Shown here: piece by piece, positions 47,723 through 61,059 of the stretch | Numbering within the stretch: position 1 is the first letter of the stretch | Layout: every line of letters starts with the position of its first letter | Assembly (NCBI GenBank): GCA_020284085.1 | Contig: JACEVL010000090.1 | Coordinates: forward strand, 407,501-471,500 | DNA length: 64,000 bases | Reading direction: 5' to 3' | From: Aporrectodea caliginosa | Lineage: Eukaryota; Annelida; Clitellata; Crassiclitellata; Lumbricidae | Made by a program: the position numbers and the translations under genes | The notes under the pieces: generated by a model | What the model was told of the DNA's origin: nothing | The model's input: the letters and a program-made list of their open reading frames with translations, nothing else | Databases searched by the model: none

Positions 47723-48754
47723 ATATTGCATAATGCACATATACATGGAAGGTCTGCCCAGACACATTTTTGAGATATATACATACATGTAAATGTATGT
47801 GTTTAACACCACTTACAACTGTTTCAAATATACGAATGGAGACTTAACTTACAGTTATATTCGAGAAGAATCGTTAGACCTTCGATGTTGTGTCAGTGGA
47901 GCTGTTGAAATAAGTTATTTTGAAAGGAAATAAACTAATGCGAAATATCATACTTGAGGAGAACGGAAACTAAGACGACTTCAGAGAAAGTTGTCGAAAT
48001 GTTATAGTAACTTAATACAGATATTGTCCCCTCAACTGAGTAGAAGACATTCATAGCCTACACGGAGTTAAGGTCAGAAAAGTTAAGCTACCTGTGTAGC
48101 ATTAAGCAAGGCAAAGGCGATTCTTACAGCGAAGATAATAAATGAACTGACGCAGTTATGTCAACATTTCAGCTGCATTTAATTCGTTCGGGTGAAGTAA
48201 ATCCATTGATTTACCTGCACGGAGCAGCATGAAAATTGCAATTTGAAAAGCAAGCTCGCCAGGATAGACACAAGAAGGGCTGATGTTGAATGGAAAAAGA
48301 CGCCTCGCACCGAGTCAAATGTTAGTTTGAACGCTGAGGCAACTTGTGACGTCATAGAGCAGGTCGACGTCATTGATAAGACAGACTTCTTGCTTCTCTC
48401 CCACGTAGCCTTGAACGTCGTACTTCTACAACTGCGTCGGAATATCTTCCTCCCTCCTGTCCTTCGCCTTTGTCTTTTCACAATCCCCCACTCAGAAATG
48501 AGCATGGCGTCTATTCAGATATTTCCGCATCAGCGCAGTCAAACAATCCTCGGCGAAAGGAGATCAGTTTATGACGATCGATGAATAGGTTCATGGAGTG
48601 CAGTTTTAAACGACGAAGATCTACAGTGGAAGCTCATTCTGTGGTGTATCTATATGTCATGTTCAATTCCTAACTACATGAGTAACAATTCAACAGATGA
48701 TTGTGTAGTGTATTATATCTGCATATTATCTGTGTGTATGTCTGCATCTGATGG

Positions 48755-48985
48755 GTCTCGACAGTGCAGTGGTTAGCGTTCTGGACTGTCAATAATAGAT
48801 TGGCTGAGGGTTCAAATCCCCGCCAGGGCAGACATTTGTTCGTGATCTCTGCTCCATCTGTACACCCTAGCAAACTCAGCTATAATGAGTACACTGACCG
48901 TACACTGTCGGTGGGAAAATCAGACGGCGAAGAAAAGGGCTGGCCACCCGCCCACATATGCTGAGGCTAAGAAAATAAAGTCGTT
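48755..48985 (+). mobile_element. SINE3, tRNA-derived
   Basis: GACAGTGCAGTGGTTAGCGT (A box), then GAGGGTTCAAATCCCCGCC (B box) 60 bp later, as in tRNA-derived SINE heads; the anticodon arm is distorted, so it is not a functional tRNA. A body of about 150 bp follows. Single copy in the window, so the right border is uncertain. Confidence 0.6.
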
Positions 48986-48999
48986 AGCACTTCATGACT

Positions 49000-50390
49000 T
49001 GCTGAAGGTACTGCTCATAACTCTTCTTTTATGTATGCATGTACACTGTACGTGCGCGCCTACGTATACATGTATGCATGTATCTGTTCATATTTGTGTG
49101 TATGTGGTATGTATGCATTTATGTATGTGTAAGAGTTGAACCCTGTCGCGACAACAGATCCATGGAAAGCATGAACAAACTGGAAGACTTTTCAAACACC
49201 CACTGCATTATGGAAGTGACGCTGTAGAAGTTCTTGGATTAGATTAGATTAAATTAGATTATATTAGATGCGGAGCCACCAGTCTGTCTTCTGAAATACG
49301 AGGCCGTTGAGCGCTGACCGATTGATCGAGAGCTACTAGGCAGAACGACAGAGACAGAGGCAGACAGAGACTGAGACAGACACAAAGAGAAAAGAACGCG
49401 TTGGCCCTATAACCAAACATGCTCATGCACTTGCATGACTAAGATTGGACAGGTACTATGTAGTCCGTGATCTTCCGCCTGCGATGCATGAACCCTACGT
49501 TGAATCAATAGTACAGACATCGTTGAGACGACACACAGGAACTCCAATTCTTCACCAGGTGGCGATAACATAGGAGACGGAAAACGACCTTTGTCTTAAG
49601 AAGGTAGTGAAGAAGAGGAGAGGAAATGGATCGGTCAACGACGGCAGTCTACTTTGAAGTTGACTCTTAGGACAGATCAAGGTTTAACTCAGCCATTGAG
49701 TTCCTTCAGGTTGCCTCTATCCACCAACCGAAGGCATACATGTAAATGTTGTGCTGTATCATTGAATTGATCAATAATGTATATATTTGAAATTCCACAT
49801 GAGAACTGATTTTTTAATTGATATTACTTCTCTCAATGTAATGTAGGATTTTCTTTCACAACCTAGTAACGACTTGGATAAATAATTCTAAGAGGATGAT
49901 CAACTTTTCTTTTCCTCTAATGGTTATACTCATAGATGTGTGTTTCTAATATTTCAGCATTTCACATGCATCACGGTCAGCGCCTGTCTTACTTTTTGAA
50001 CTGACAAAAATACATCTAGCATGTAAGCGTGACAACGAGTTAACAGTGCTAAGAGCTATAAGAAAAATTATTATTGAATAAGAGAAATAAATAAATATAA
50101 AGAACTTAAACGATATTTTTGGTTTTGCTTCTGTTTTGTCATCGTAAACCTCTCTAATCCTGTATCCCATACTATTTATATTTGGTCACCTTCCGATTCA
50201 GTTGATTGTAGCATTGTTCCATCGTTCTACTATCATCCAAAGAGAACTTCTTCTTCTGCGTGAAGGGCTATTACACCATTCTGCAAAATTCACTTCCTCA
50301 GTGAACTTAACGTTAAAGCAGCCTGCAATGAAAGGCCTTGGAAGACATGTGATCATGTTATCTATTTATTCTATGTTGAGCACTGCATAC
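49000..50390. other. Spacer before the second duplication unit, no gene seen
   Basis: Short (GTATG)n-like and (ATTAG)n patches (49240-49270) and ordinary sequence; no supported gene. Confidence 0.45.
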
Positions 50391-50961
50391 AAGTAGTCAT
50401 CGCAGCTTCCTTCGCCCGCGTACATTTGTATTGACTATGAAGTCCATAAAGCCAGTGCCATGGTGCTCGACTGCTCGTGTTCACCAGCGCTACGACTCAA
50501 TGACTTTCCGCTCAAAATATGCAGCAGGTGCATGCAGGGCAATAGGTATTCCACCAAATGAGTATTTTGCATGCAGTGCACGGCGTTCGGTCATTGAGAG
50601 CAGCGTACTTGTTCTGTTGCTAACCTAAACACCAGACTGTTTCCTATGACTTCTTGTGAGTATTGATTGATGCGCCGTCTAATTGAGGAGAGGTGAGGCA
50701 TTTAAAATTAATTAATGGCTACTCAGTCGCTATCGTAATCGCAATTGTATATTTTGTTTAGCGCATTTTCATATCTGCTGAGAGTTACACAAAATGCCAG
50801 TGTATGATATCTATAATTTTCTGCGTTTATAATAAATATGTATGTATGCATGAAGACACTTAATATAGCGCATTTTTAAGTACCTCACAAAAGCGTTGTA
50901 TCTATGACTATCTAACAGATCGAAACCAGTTTAGACAATTAACAATTGACTACACAACATT

Positions 50962-51243
50962 TGAGCGACTTTATCTTGAAGCCGACACCCTTCTTTTCTC
51001 TGCGGTCCTGATGAAATCAGGCCACTTACTGCATAGTTTACTTCCACCAAAAGAGCCCCAGCAATGTACCCTGCCACCGCGATCGCATGACCGCTATCTA
51101 CATCTTGCAGATAATCTTCAGCGCAAGACGTTTATTGTTAGAATGTTGTACTCATATTAACAGTTGATTGTTATTCAGACATGTACACCAGAGTGCGGAT
51201 ATGCAACTGGTTTAATAAAGAATATACCTACTTACTTACTTAC
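50962..51243 (+). mobile_element. Jockey-like LINE 3' end
   Basis: The frame reads FERLYLEADTLLFSAVLMKS, LHSLLPPKEPQQC, LPPRSHDRYLHLADN, TFIVRMLYSY and a stop, the terminal part of a Jockey-type ORF2, then AATAAAGA and (ACTT)n. Same ending as 31668-32787. The duplicate at about 970 is uninterrupted. Confidence 0.8.
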
Positions 51244-52344
51244 ATAAATGTATGCTGCACTGAGTCAAAGGCAACAGTACGGATGTGCATTGGGAGACTG
51301 TTCCAGCAGTACGATCCACACACACACACACACACACACGAGAAGGTACGTTGGGTTTAAGTTGAAGTGAGAAACCGTGGCACCTGCATATCTTCATGGG
51401 CCACAGAGCGCAACAACACAGTCTGTTTGCCATGGATTATCGGATTAACTTCTCCAAATGATTGTGAATTTGCTAACCTTTCACGCTAAATTACCATCCA
51501 TTGATGCCCTGTACAATAGCATAAGTCAATTCAAAATAAGCTATTGACTTATATTATGATCTTATGATAGGTGATCTATTTAAGTCATTAGATTATTTTG
51601 AATTTATTTGAATTATATTGGATCATACCTGATATTATTAGATCAGACCAAATTAGACAGTTCCAGTTCTCACTTTGAACTGTCATTTAGACCTAATAAA
51701 ATTCATTGCCATATAAAATCGTACTTAAAGTAGGCCTATGTAACCTACGATTGCTGAGGGTGCGATTTCAAACCAACATGTACAGGGAATTCTTGTCAAA
51801 GAAATAGTCGCTAAAAGGTAACAGTTTTCAGCTGAATTAAAACAAACATAGGACGTCTGGATTGCAGTAGAATTAAAAACAGACATATATAGGCTGTCTG
51901 GTGTTTTCTTTTCAAGTGCACTTAAAGTTTGTATCATTATTCATTCATATTGGCATAGATGTTGTTGTTCAAGCCTTCCAGAGAATGATCTTGTCATGAT
52001 GATTTTAACTGTCAAACTTTACGACGATCTGACCATCGTCTGGCTACTGCTGTGATCAGCTTTAACGATCATCTGATTCAATGCCTTGGCATAATACTGT
52101 TTAAATTCGACAACAATTCCTATTTAGCGACGACACTAGGTCCGAAATTGCTAACTTTAAATCGATAATTTTTAACGATTGCACCAAAGTCAGACTTAAC
52201 AACGGTATTGACGACGATTAATATCTAACGGAAAGCATATTTTCAATTCGTAACTTTGTCAAAAAATAAGGTAGAACCAAACGTTTTATCATTTGAATGC
52301 CTTTAAGAATATGGTTATGCAATTTTATCCCTTGGGTCACTGGA

Positions 52345-52469
<125 letters not shown>

Positions 52470-53159
52470 GGCTCAGGTGCACCCAAGATCTTACATTGAT
52501 TATAGAGATCTGCTGAAGCGTGAAGACATGCAGCATGTACAGCAAAGGCTATTGATTGACAGCCACAGTGTCCTATGTTGAATTGGAAAATACACTTAGG
52601 TAAAGCAGGTCATGAATTCTTTGAAATATCTTGCACAGCAATGAGACCAAGCAACTGAGGCCTCAATGATGTTACAACTTCCTGGTTTATTTTACAGAAT
52701 ACAAAATACAGAATAAAGTTGTTCCTCGTTTTGCCTTGACGTCTACATTCACGTGGCAGATATTCGTACGAAGGGTTTAAGGCGCAGTGATGGAACATTC
52801 TATGAGCAAATAAAAGTCAGAGAAGTTCATCTTGGTGTTATTACAACAATAAAACAGATGCTTTTATTACATCATCTTTACATTATCATCCATTTGGAGT
52901 AGGTAAAAAGTTGGTTGGGTTAGGGCTTAGATTCCGTGTATCTCATGCTATCGCTGATAAATACACCTCTTCTGATCTACAGAGCCACGCATTTCTCACA
53001 TTGTTTCCAAACGGCAACAACAAAGGACACATTAAGATGCATGCAATTGGCAGTGTTGGTACGATTAGTTAACTGTTAGTAGTTCATGTATTGAATGTAT
53101 TAATATTGTATCACATTTTGGTACAATTTTTTATTTCCTTTTGTTCCCATTAGTTAAAA

Positions 53160-53250
53160 AATTATTGTTCAAACTTGAGGGGTTCGGTGAGTGGTCATGG
53201 ATTTCTCTTGGGGTTCGGCTCCCTAGAAAAGGTTAAGAACCACTGTGCTA
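53160..53250. mobile_element. Possible hAT right end
   Basis: GGGGTTCGGTGAG, GGGGTTCGGCTCCC and AGGTTAAGAACCACTG resemble hAT (Charlie-like) tips. I found no matching left tip CAGTGGTTCT in the preceding kilobase. Confidence 0.35.
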
Positions 53251-53839
53251 GATTGTCATTGTCATGTCAGACGCCCTTGAATGATGAAAAAGGCGCTAGA
53301 TAAGAACCGAATCCAAACATGTGCGCATACGTGAATTCTGTTTAGATCATTTAGAGGTCAGTTCTAAAGAATTCGATAGGTGGCGATAGTGTGTTGTCAA
53401 AAAGCTGATTTAATCATCTGGCGAATCATTAGCTGACAAATCACTTGGCACCAATGACGAAATTGTATCCTGACGAAACCAGAGAAAACGAACTACTGCT
53501 ACTTAGATGCACTTTGGGAATACACAAAAAGCTTCGACAATACATACAAGATTTAATTCAATCAATAAGCATCAATTTCGCAACTTATACATTAAGAAAC
53601 TAAGATCCTATTCGATGTTTAAAGTTTACATTTAGACAATGTTTAGATCAAATTTAAACTGTAGGTATGTTGTACATAATGGACCATTAGTGCTGCAATT
53701 GAGCGAAGAGAATCAATATATATTTTTATATAGTGAAACTACAGTAGGGCGTAATTGTTGTTAGGAAGGGAAAACCATCGGTGGGCACAATGGGTAAAGA
53801 TGATATTGTTTGGAGGAAATGGCACCAAACAAGCTCTGT

Positions 53840-54430
53840 CTCTATTGTATTGTATTGTATTTGATCATTAATAAAGCGCTTCTCATAGCAGAAGCCTTTC
53901 AGAAGCGTTCCCAGTGCGAGGTACTCCGAGGAAAAAGGATGGTTTTAAGGTGAGAGAAAGAGGTAGAGATGCTACTAGAGAGGATTGTAGAGCGTAGAGA
54001 AGGAGGAAGTCGATTCCATAGAGAGGGACCTATGCACACAAAGGACCTGGATTGAGCCATTGTGGTCCTAACACGGGGAACAAAAAGGTCAAGCCGGTCA
54101 GAAGATCTGAGAGGACGCTTTGACGCAGCAGAGAGGGGCGGAGAATTTGGTGACAAAGATATTTTGGAGCAAGACCCAGTTGAGATTTGAGCATGAGGAT
54201 GAGAACTTTAAATTGGGTGCGCACAGAGAGAGGTAGCCAATGAAGTTGTTCAGCCATAAATGTAGAGATGTGGGAGAATCGACGGAGGCGAGCTATAAGT
54301 CTGGCAGCAGCATTCAGTACAGACTGAAGAGGAGATAGACGAACCTTGGGTAAGCCAACAAGGAGAGAATTACAATAGTCAATTCGAGAACAGACAAAAG
54401 CATGGACAATTGAACGCAAGGCCATGACAG
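53840..54430 (-). mobile_element. LINE B, 5'-truncated
   Basis: Minus frames: IVHAFVCSRIDYCNSLLVGL, LNAAARLIARLRRFSHISTF, QLHWLPLSVRTQFKVLIL, then after a frameshift CIGPSLWNRLPPSLRS. 3' end GAGAAGCGCTTTATTAATGA followed by (ACAAT)n. Absent from copy A. Confidence 0.88.
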
Positions 54431-54519
54431 TATCCAAATGTATTTAAACTTAGATGAGATTTGCAAGACTTTGGTGAAACGATTCTCTCATATTTTCTAT
54501 TTGTTTCTCTCATTTCTTA

Positions 54520-54524
<5 letters not shown>

Positions 54525-54580
<56 letters not shown>
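54525..54580. repeat. (TC)n microsatellite
   Basis: Uninterrupted CT run next to the LINE B 5' side. Confidence 0.95.
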
Positions 54581-54585
<5 letters not shown>

Positions 54586-54757
54586 CTATCTCGCCCTTAC
54601 TCCCGTCTCTATGTCTGTCTGTATATGTCTGTCTGTCTCCCTCTTTCTTTAAAAGTGCTAATCTGAAGGGACCGTGTAAAATTCTGGTTCGCTGGTTCCA
54701 TCCTCAGAGATCGAACCACCTGTTAAATTGGACTCACTATCATCTTCAAATGAATGA

Positions 54758-55127
54758 AATGGTTAAATGCTTTGACCTGAAAGCGATCTTCATTTTGACG
54801 TTGTAAATAATATATGCTTCGGATGATCGGCGTTCTCGGACATAGTCTTCTGTCGTAATCGTAATCGTAAATTACAAATGTCTAAAAGCGATAGGCTACT
54901 CTAAAGCGAAGCGCTGGGCACCAGTCTATTTACGAGCACTGCGTCATATCAGAAGGGAACGTCCAGAGATCGATATCCATTGGAGGTCAGAGTTCGGTTG
55001 ATAGAGGGATATGTTGCCCAGGGTTAACAGCGTGCCATATAGGGTTAAATGCTTTGACCTGAAAGCGATCTTCATTTTGACGTTGTAAATATATGCTTCG
55101 GATGATCGGCGTCCTCGGACATAGTCA
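54758..55127. repeat. Direct repeat of about 88 bp, 280 bp apart
   Basis: GGTTAAATGCTTTGACCTGA through TCGGACATAGTC at 54760-54848 and 55041-55125, with an AAT indel. Both are followed by related GTCCAGAGATCGAT phrases. Confidence 0.85.
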
Positions 55128-55759
55128 GGTTGTATGAGAAGTGATTGTCCAGAGATCGATGTCCAGAGGGATCTCATCGGACGCCCGGACTCACTCTGCT
55201 GAAAAGTGGGAACTGCATGACTTAGTCTTCCGTTGTCTGAAAGTTGAGTGTGATGAGAACAATATTGGTTCATACTTTCCCTCCGCAAGAGATTACCTCC
55301 TGTGGCGCAGTTCCTCTTATATGACTCTTAATCAGCCTGGATAGGATGACTCGGGCATAGAAACTGAACCGCAGCGCAGATATGCCATTCTCTAGCTTTG
55401 ACGAGACCGCACCATACTAACTACCTCCTCCGCAGTCCTGCAATTACAAATCAGTGTCTCAGTGCAACTGCAGCCATAATAGCTACAGGTCCATCTCGTC
55501 GGACGACACCGCACATGAATACAGCGTTTCTGTCAGTTAAGTTTTCTTATAATACATGTAGGGCCTAGGCTCATATAGAGTTGGCTTAGAATGCCATTGG
55601 ATTTAATGACCCAGCCAAAGAGAAACCTACCCAGAGGCAAAACTATAGTCTAATATTTTTCATCATATTTGAGCTTTAAGTACATAGTTGTTACACAACA
55701 ACTTCACAGCTATCTTTATCATCTCAACGATTTATTATTCTACATCTGGGTTTTTCAGC

Positions 55760-55885
55760 CTTTTCATTCGCTAGGTGTCGTTGAAAAAATGAGCAGTAGG
55801 ATGAGACGAGCGCCTTGCATGGCAGCCAAACAGTTAAATTCGACTCTTGTAATAACTTGTGATCATCCGTTCATACTATAAATTG
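55760..55885 (+). mobile_element. SINE2 fragment (3' part)
   Basis: GCTAGGTGTCGTTG, GCGCCTTGCATGGCAGCC, TAATAACTTGTGATCATCCG: the body and end of SINE2 without the tRNA head. Confidence 0.65.
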
Positions 55886-55929
55886 TAATCGTCCAGCGAA
55901 TTTGCCAGTTTGGAACATCAAACGAAGAT

Positions 55930-56355
<426 letters not shown>

Positions 56356-56364
56356 AACAATATT

Positions 56365-57540
56365 TATTCTCTCAATCAATCAACATCAATACATCAATAG
56401 ACAAGCTGTCGTCTGAAATTAACGTCATAAATGCCGTTTGTGTCACATCTCCCTTAGGTCTGGCTCCGCTAAAGTGCCGCGGAAAGCCACCGAGTTGAAC
56501 CGCTGGACAGTTATAGAGAGACGCTGCAGCAAGAAGCAGGTTTCTCTGGTGTCTCCTGTGGACAGCGTCAGACTACGACCTAGATCTGATATAAAGTTTT
56601 GGCCAGTGGTGTTAATTGGACCTAAGGTCTCGAGAGCAAGAGGCACGAAAAAGTGCGTGTTCAAAAGTGCATTGTACTTGGTCATTTTCCTGTCCGTGGC
56701 GATCTCGGCTGCCGCGCCCGCCGTCGCTGCCGTGGCCTGGATGTATGATGGTGCAAGGGTATCTACAACCGTCGCGTCCCACACCAGATGGCGACCCGCG
56801 CGCCATGGGATCATTGTTAGGCCGTCTGGTCTTCTGCCGTCCGTGCGAAGTAGACCTGGTGGTTCCTTTATTGATGGAATTCCAGCCTTCGAAAGGGAGC
56901 GATGTATAATGTCATTGATAGTGTTATGTCTGGCTATTCGGCCGAAGCCTAGAGAACATGAAAGGCCGTGGCTACCTCTGGCGTCGATTCGGGCTCCACA
57001 AGCGCATGTGTGTGGTTCGCATATTGTGGCCCCAAGGCGCAAGCCGACCGCCACCCGAACGTCCTCGTTGTCCAGTCGCAGCCCACATGCTGTTATTGGT
57101 AAGGCATGTAGCCAGTCGCTGGCGTGTGGTGATGAGACAGCTTTCAATCGCGCGGTGTTGTATGGGTCTATTGTGTCATGAAACAGTGTCTTGAGTGTCT
57201 GTTCCAAAAGTGGTTTGTCCCATAGAGCCTGCTTGTTTGTTGGCATGTTTTCTGAATCGTTGAAATCCGTCTTGGATCGCCACTCGGACGTCATGGTCTC
57301 AAAGTGTGTGTCCTGTGTGAGATTGAGAGAGTTTAGAATGAGGGTCTGGAGAGGGAGAGTGCTCGCAGCTGAAGCCAAAAAGGCCGGAAGTGCCAGCGAA
57401 GTCGCTCTCCGTATGCCCAGACCACCCATTTTGATTGGTAGTGACGCCTGTGTCCATTGGAGATCGTTGAAAGAAATGTTCAAAATCTTTTCCAAACCCT
57501 GGCGTAGTGTCACGTCGTAGGTTTCCAGTTCGGGGTGTTT
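56365..57540 (-). mobile_element. RLE-type non-LTR retrotransposon, C-terminal half (zinc knuckle plus endonuclease)
   Basis: The minus frame is open from about 57535 to the stop near 56443: LPIKMGGLGIRRATSLALPA, LPITACGLRLDNEDVRVAVG, then CEPHTCACGARIDARGSHGL with SC (CCHC-type knuckle), RTDGRRPDGLTMIPW and HLVWDATVVDT. RPD followed by WDATV fits the PD..D core of restriction-like endonucleases in R2/Utopia-like LINEs. No stop interrupts it, so it is comparatively young. The RT part is replaced by an (ATT)n tract. 3' UTR ends GAGAATAAATATTGTT(AAT)n. Confidence 0.8.
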
Positions 57541-57541
57541 T

Positions 57542-57617
<76 letters not shown>

Positions 57618-57639
57618 TTATTATTATTATTATTAAGTC

Positions 57640-57732
<93 letters not shown>

Positions 57733-57750
57733 GTTATTATTATTATTATT
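57541..57750. repeat. (ATT)n tract
   Basis: ATT runs with three breaks, between the RLE LINE and a second 3' end of the same family. Confidence 0.95.
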
Positions 57751-57870
57751 AAACAATATTTATTCTCTCCATCAATCAACATCAATACTGAAAGATACAA
57801 TAGACAAGGATGCAGTAGCTGTCGTCTAAAATTAACGTCATAAATGCTGTTAGTGTCATATCATTAGTGT
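57751..57870 (-). mobile_element. Second 3' UTR copy of the RLE-type LINE
   Basis: AACAATATTTATTCTCTC, ATCAATCAACATCAATA, AGCTGTCGTCTAAAATTAAC, GTCATAAATGC match 56353-56437. The insertion is therefore only a 3' tail, or the two are parts of one rearranged element. Confidence 0.8.
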
Positions 57871-57944
57871 CACATTATTATTATCATTATTTTTAGTGCC
57901 CTGAGCTACTTCATTTCCCTAAGGGACTTATAAATTATAAAAGC

Positions 57945-57947
57945 AAT

Positions 57948-58045
<98 letters not shown>

Positions 58046-58046
58046 G
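57945..58046. repeat. (ATT)n tract
   Basis: ATT run preceded by the end motif GCCCTGAGCTACTTCATTTC (57898 on). Confidence 0.95.
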
Positions 58047-58059
58047 TTATTGTACCACA

Positions 58060-59190
58060 GCACTGAAAGAAAACTGAAGCTATGGTCATCTCTCGGATCA
58101 ATCTGCCATTCACACTTGCAAGTTCGACGTTGGATGCCTCTGTCAAGACGCTAGCACTTCAGCAGTTGTTCTTTGCAGAAGCAGTAGCAGCGGGGGGGGG
58201 AGCAGAGTGTCCCGGTGTCGCTGGGTCCATGTTGGGCTGATGGATACCACTCTTTATGCGTCCATTCGCATCATCTCAGAAACATTGTCCCCAACCGAAC
58301 TGCCATGGCTCCTGGTTCTAAGCAACATCGCACCATCCAGAATAGTTATGCAGCAAAACTTCAGCTGAGAGTCTTGAACAAGTACATTGTTCTTCCAATT
58401 GATTTACTTGCAACACACACATAAACTTAGGTGGTCCTATTGAGAAATAATTAAGCAGATGTTAATAATATCGGCCGAAAAATTCACGAAGCCATTCTTA
58501 AGATCTGAGCAATATTGAAGCCATTCTACTAGAGTTGTCTTAAGTCCTCTTTTATCTTGAACAACTAACAGTCTCTCACTCACTTTGTCTCCAAACATTT
58601 AACATAATTTCTGCCACATTTTCTGTCTACGCAACCATAATTCATCATGCTAGATACACAATTTGGACCGCAAACGTAGAAGTAATAAGAATGAACAATT
58701 GAACACCGTTTTTAAAATTCCAATAACTTCCATCTGCATCAACGACTCTGCGGCTAGAAAGAAATATAAAGCCTTAAATTTCAGCCTGGATGCATACATT
58801 TAAATGAGCTGAACTTTGCGAAAATCTTTATTTTGATTCGCTTAAAGTTTCGTGTAAGGCAAATTGTCTTGATGTGCTGTTAAGTGGTTCAGTAGCCTCA
58901 GCCATTGTGCGATGTTGATTAGAACTGGAAGCCAGTGTTAAATGTTTTCCCGATGAAACAACAGTTTTTCAGTATCAAAGACGCATTCGAATAATCAGCC
59001 AGTGATTTTTATGTTATTCAGATAATTGAGAATTTTACGGTTGAATAGAGCGGCGACGAAGACGTTCAGCCTGTCCTCAACCTCTTCATGACCAATGATC
59101 ATACAATGAAACTCATCTTCACTCCCTGAACGCATGAACTCCGTTAAGAAACCACAAATTATAGCAATCATCTGAGAGAGTCAAAGCAAA
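58060..59190. other. No gene recognised
   Basis: Includes a short G run (58192-58200). No match to copy A and no frame that I can support. Confidence 0.4.
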
Positions 59191-60570
59191 TGATTAGGCT
59201 ATGTAATTAAAACGTCGCCACAAATACACAGTAACTGTTGTCGACAGAGACAACTCGACATAGGTGTCAATGTAACAGTCGATTAAGATGAAAATTTGCG
59301 ACAAAGATTTATAGGAGAAAGGCGGCTATGCGAAACTTGACCTTTGAACTGACTTCTTTGGTAACTTTTCATCTTACGATATGGGACTACATATGAAGAC
59401 AGTTTTAAAACGCTGTGATTCAATAACTAATTGTATATGAATACCTAAACTTTCAGTGAGCTTCAGATATTTAAAAGATCAGTCAGAGACAAAAGTATAC
59501 GCCTAGAGATCCATAATATAGAAGGGCTATCTCCATGCAAGACATGTCACAAAAGCATTTAAACAAATGTAAACAGTGAAAACGCACAAACACAATTAGC
59601 ACAGAAGAAAGAACCTTTTGTAAATGCCAAACAGTGATTTAGAAATATGAATTCCAAACAGAGATACGAATACCATCTACACCAATAATTAGTCTGAAAG
59701 AATTGCAATAAAACCTTTGCATCCAGCATGCATCACGAATCGACCTTTAAAGGCGTTGTATTCAGGCGAACATTGCAGAAGAAACAATTTGCTACTCTAA
59801 ATTTGAATAACCGTTGCAGAGTTCATAGAGGAGAGAATGAATACAATTAGGCTCAGAACCATTTTCTTATTGTATATAGCGTTGAATATCCATCCGGAGA
59901 AGGACCAAAACGTTTGCAGATAATTGGAAATTTGTTAAGTTCCGAATAAAATTTCGATAAAAGGCATTCACTGGTGCGCCGAATTGTTAAGCGATGAATT
60001 GTCGCTTTGCAGAACTGTCTCGCACAGAATGTCGTTGCCTAGTAGTTATGTCTTAACTGATAAATTCGTTTAATTATCACGAATAAAGAGTTGAACTGAT
60101 AAGAATACGTTTCAAATTATAACTGTTGTGCTTAAGCGGCGGTTTCAACATCGACCAATGCAAATAAAACACCATACAACGATACCAACATTTAAATACA
60201 CATAAATAAGTTATAGACAATATTCTTGAAATGTTCCACAACATATTATACTAAACACTAGTAAACAGTCTGCATGTGCAAGTGTTAGGAAATTCAGTTC
60301 AATTTTGAGATAACTAGGCCCTACAATATATCACAAAAATGCTTAAACCAGCTCATTTAAAGACATTATGCTTCACTGTCGAACAACAATATATTGACAC
60401 AGAATTATATATTCTTCAGTCGCACTTAGCTCGTTCAATATAAAATTAAATTAAATTAGCATGCGTTAGATTCTTCTGTTTCAAGAGTTATGAACTCTAA
60501 ATTGACCAACTCTAGGCCTATATATCCATAGGAATTGGAATAAAACTTTGCATCTAATATGCTTTAGGAA

Positions 60571-61016
60571 TCAGCGTTGCATCTTAGTGAACCTTACAGC
60601 AGTAATAATTTCATCTAATAGTTGGACGATGCACTGGGAAACTTCTATAATGGTAAGTAATGTTCCTCCGAGAATTAGTCCCAAGGCACCGCCAATGTCA
60701 CAGACCAGTGTGAGGATATCGTAGGCTGGAGTTGTTTGGATGTCGATGTAATTCAGCTGAGAATAGAAGATATCCAGGAAGACGAGTTCCTTGCTCAGCT
60801 TTGACATCGTCAGATTTCGTCCCTTGAACTGAGACTTTTGCGACATGTAACTGAGGAAATGGTCTGACAGAGGACTTGTTGAGATTGAGTATGGATAGGT
60901 GGCTATATGGCACTGAAGAGGACAATCACAATTGCGACATGCACCAGAAGATACCCACCGTCTTCCGACTTTTGACACGCAGGAATAGTACTGGTCAACA
61001 GAGCATATATTTTTTC
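60571..61016 (-). CDS. DEG/ENaC terminal exon of paralogous gene B (partial)
   Basis: 446 nt, the same acceptor, phase, length and stop as exon 7 of gene A. Product begins GKNICSVDQYYSCVSKV and ends TAVRFTKMQR. It keeps the cysteine pattern C..C.C...C (GACRNCDCPLQC) that gene A has lost, and shares the DIGGALGLILGGTLL pore. Most differences from gene A fall in the first 35 residues; TM2 is nearly identical. No exon 6 equivalent is visible between 61016 and 64000, where a decayed mobile gene lies, so the rest of gene B is expected beyond the window. Confidence 0.87.
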
Positions 61017-61059
61017 CTGAAACTAATCGCACAAATGAATATTCAGATAGATTTCATAT

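Noticed and set aside
48179..48584. Overlapping frames of 108 and 113 codons on opposite strands
   Set aside because: No recognised motifs, no splice context; probably chance in a GC-richer patch.
48766..48838. A tRNA gene
   Set aside because: A and B boxes are present but the arms do not fold as a normal tRNA and a SINE-like body follows. The same judgement applies to the tRNA-like heads of SINE1 and SINE2.
56438..57194. Plus-strand frame of 247 codons
   Set aside because: Shadow of the RLE-type LINE frame on the minus strand, which has recognisable motifs.
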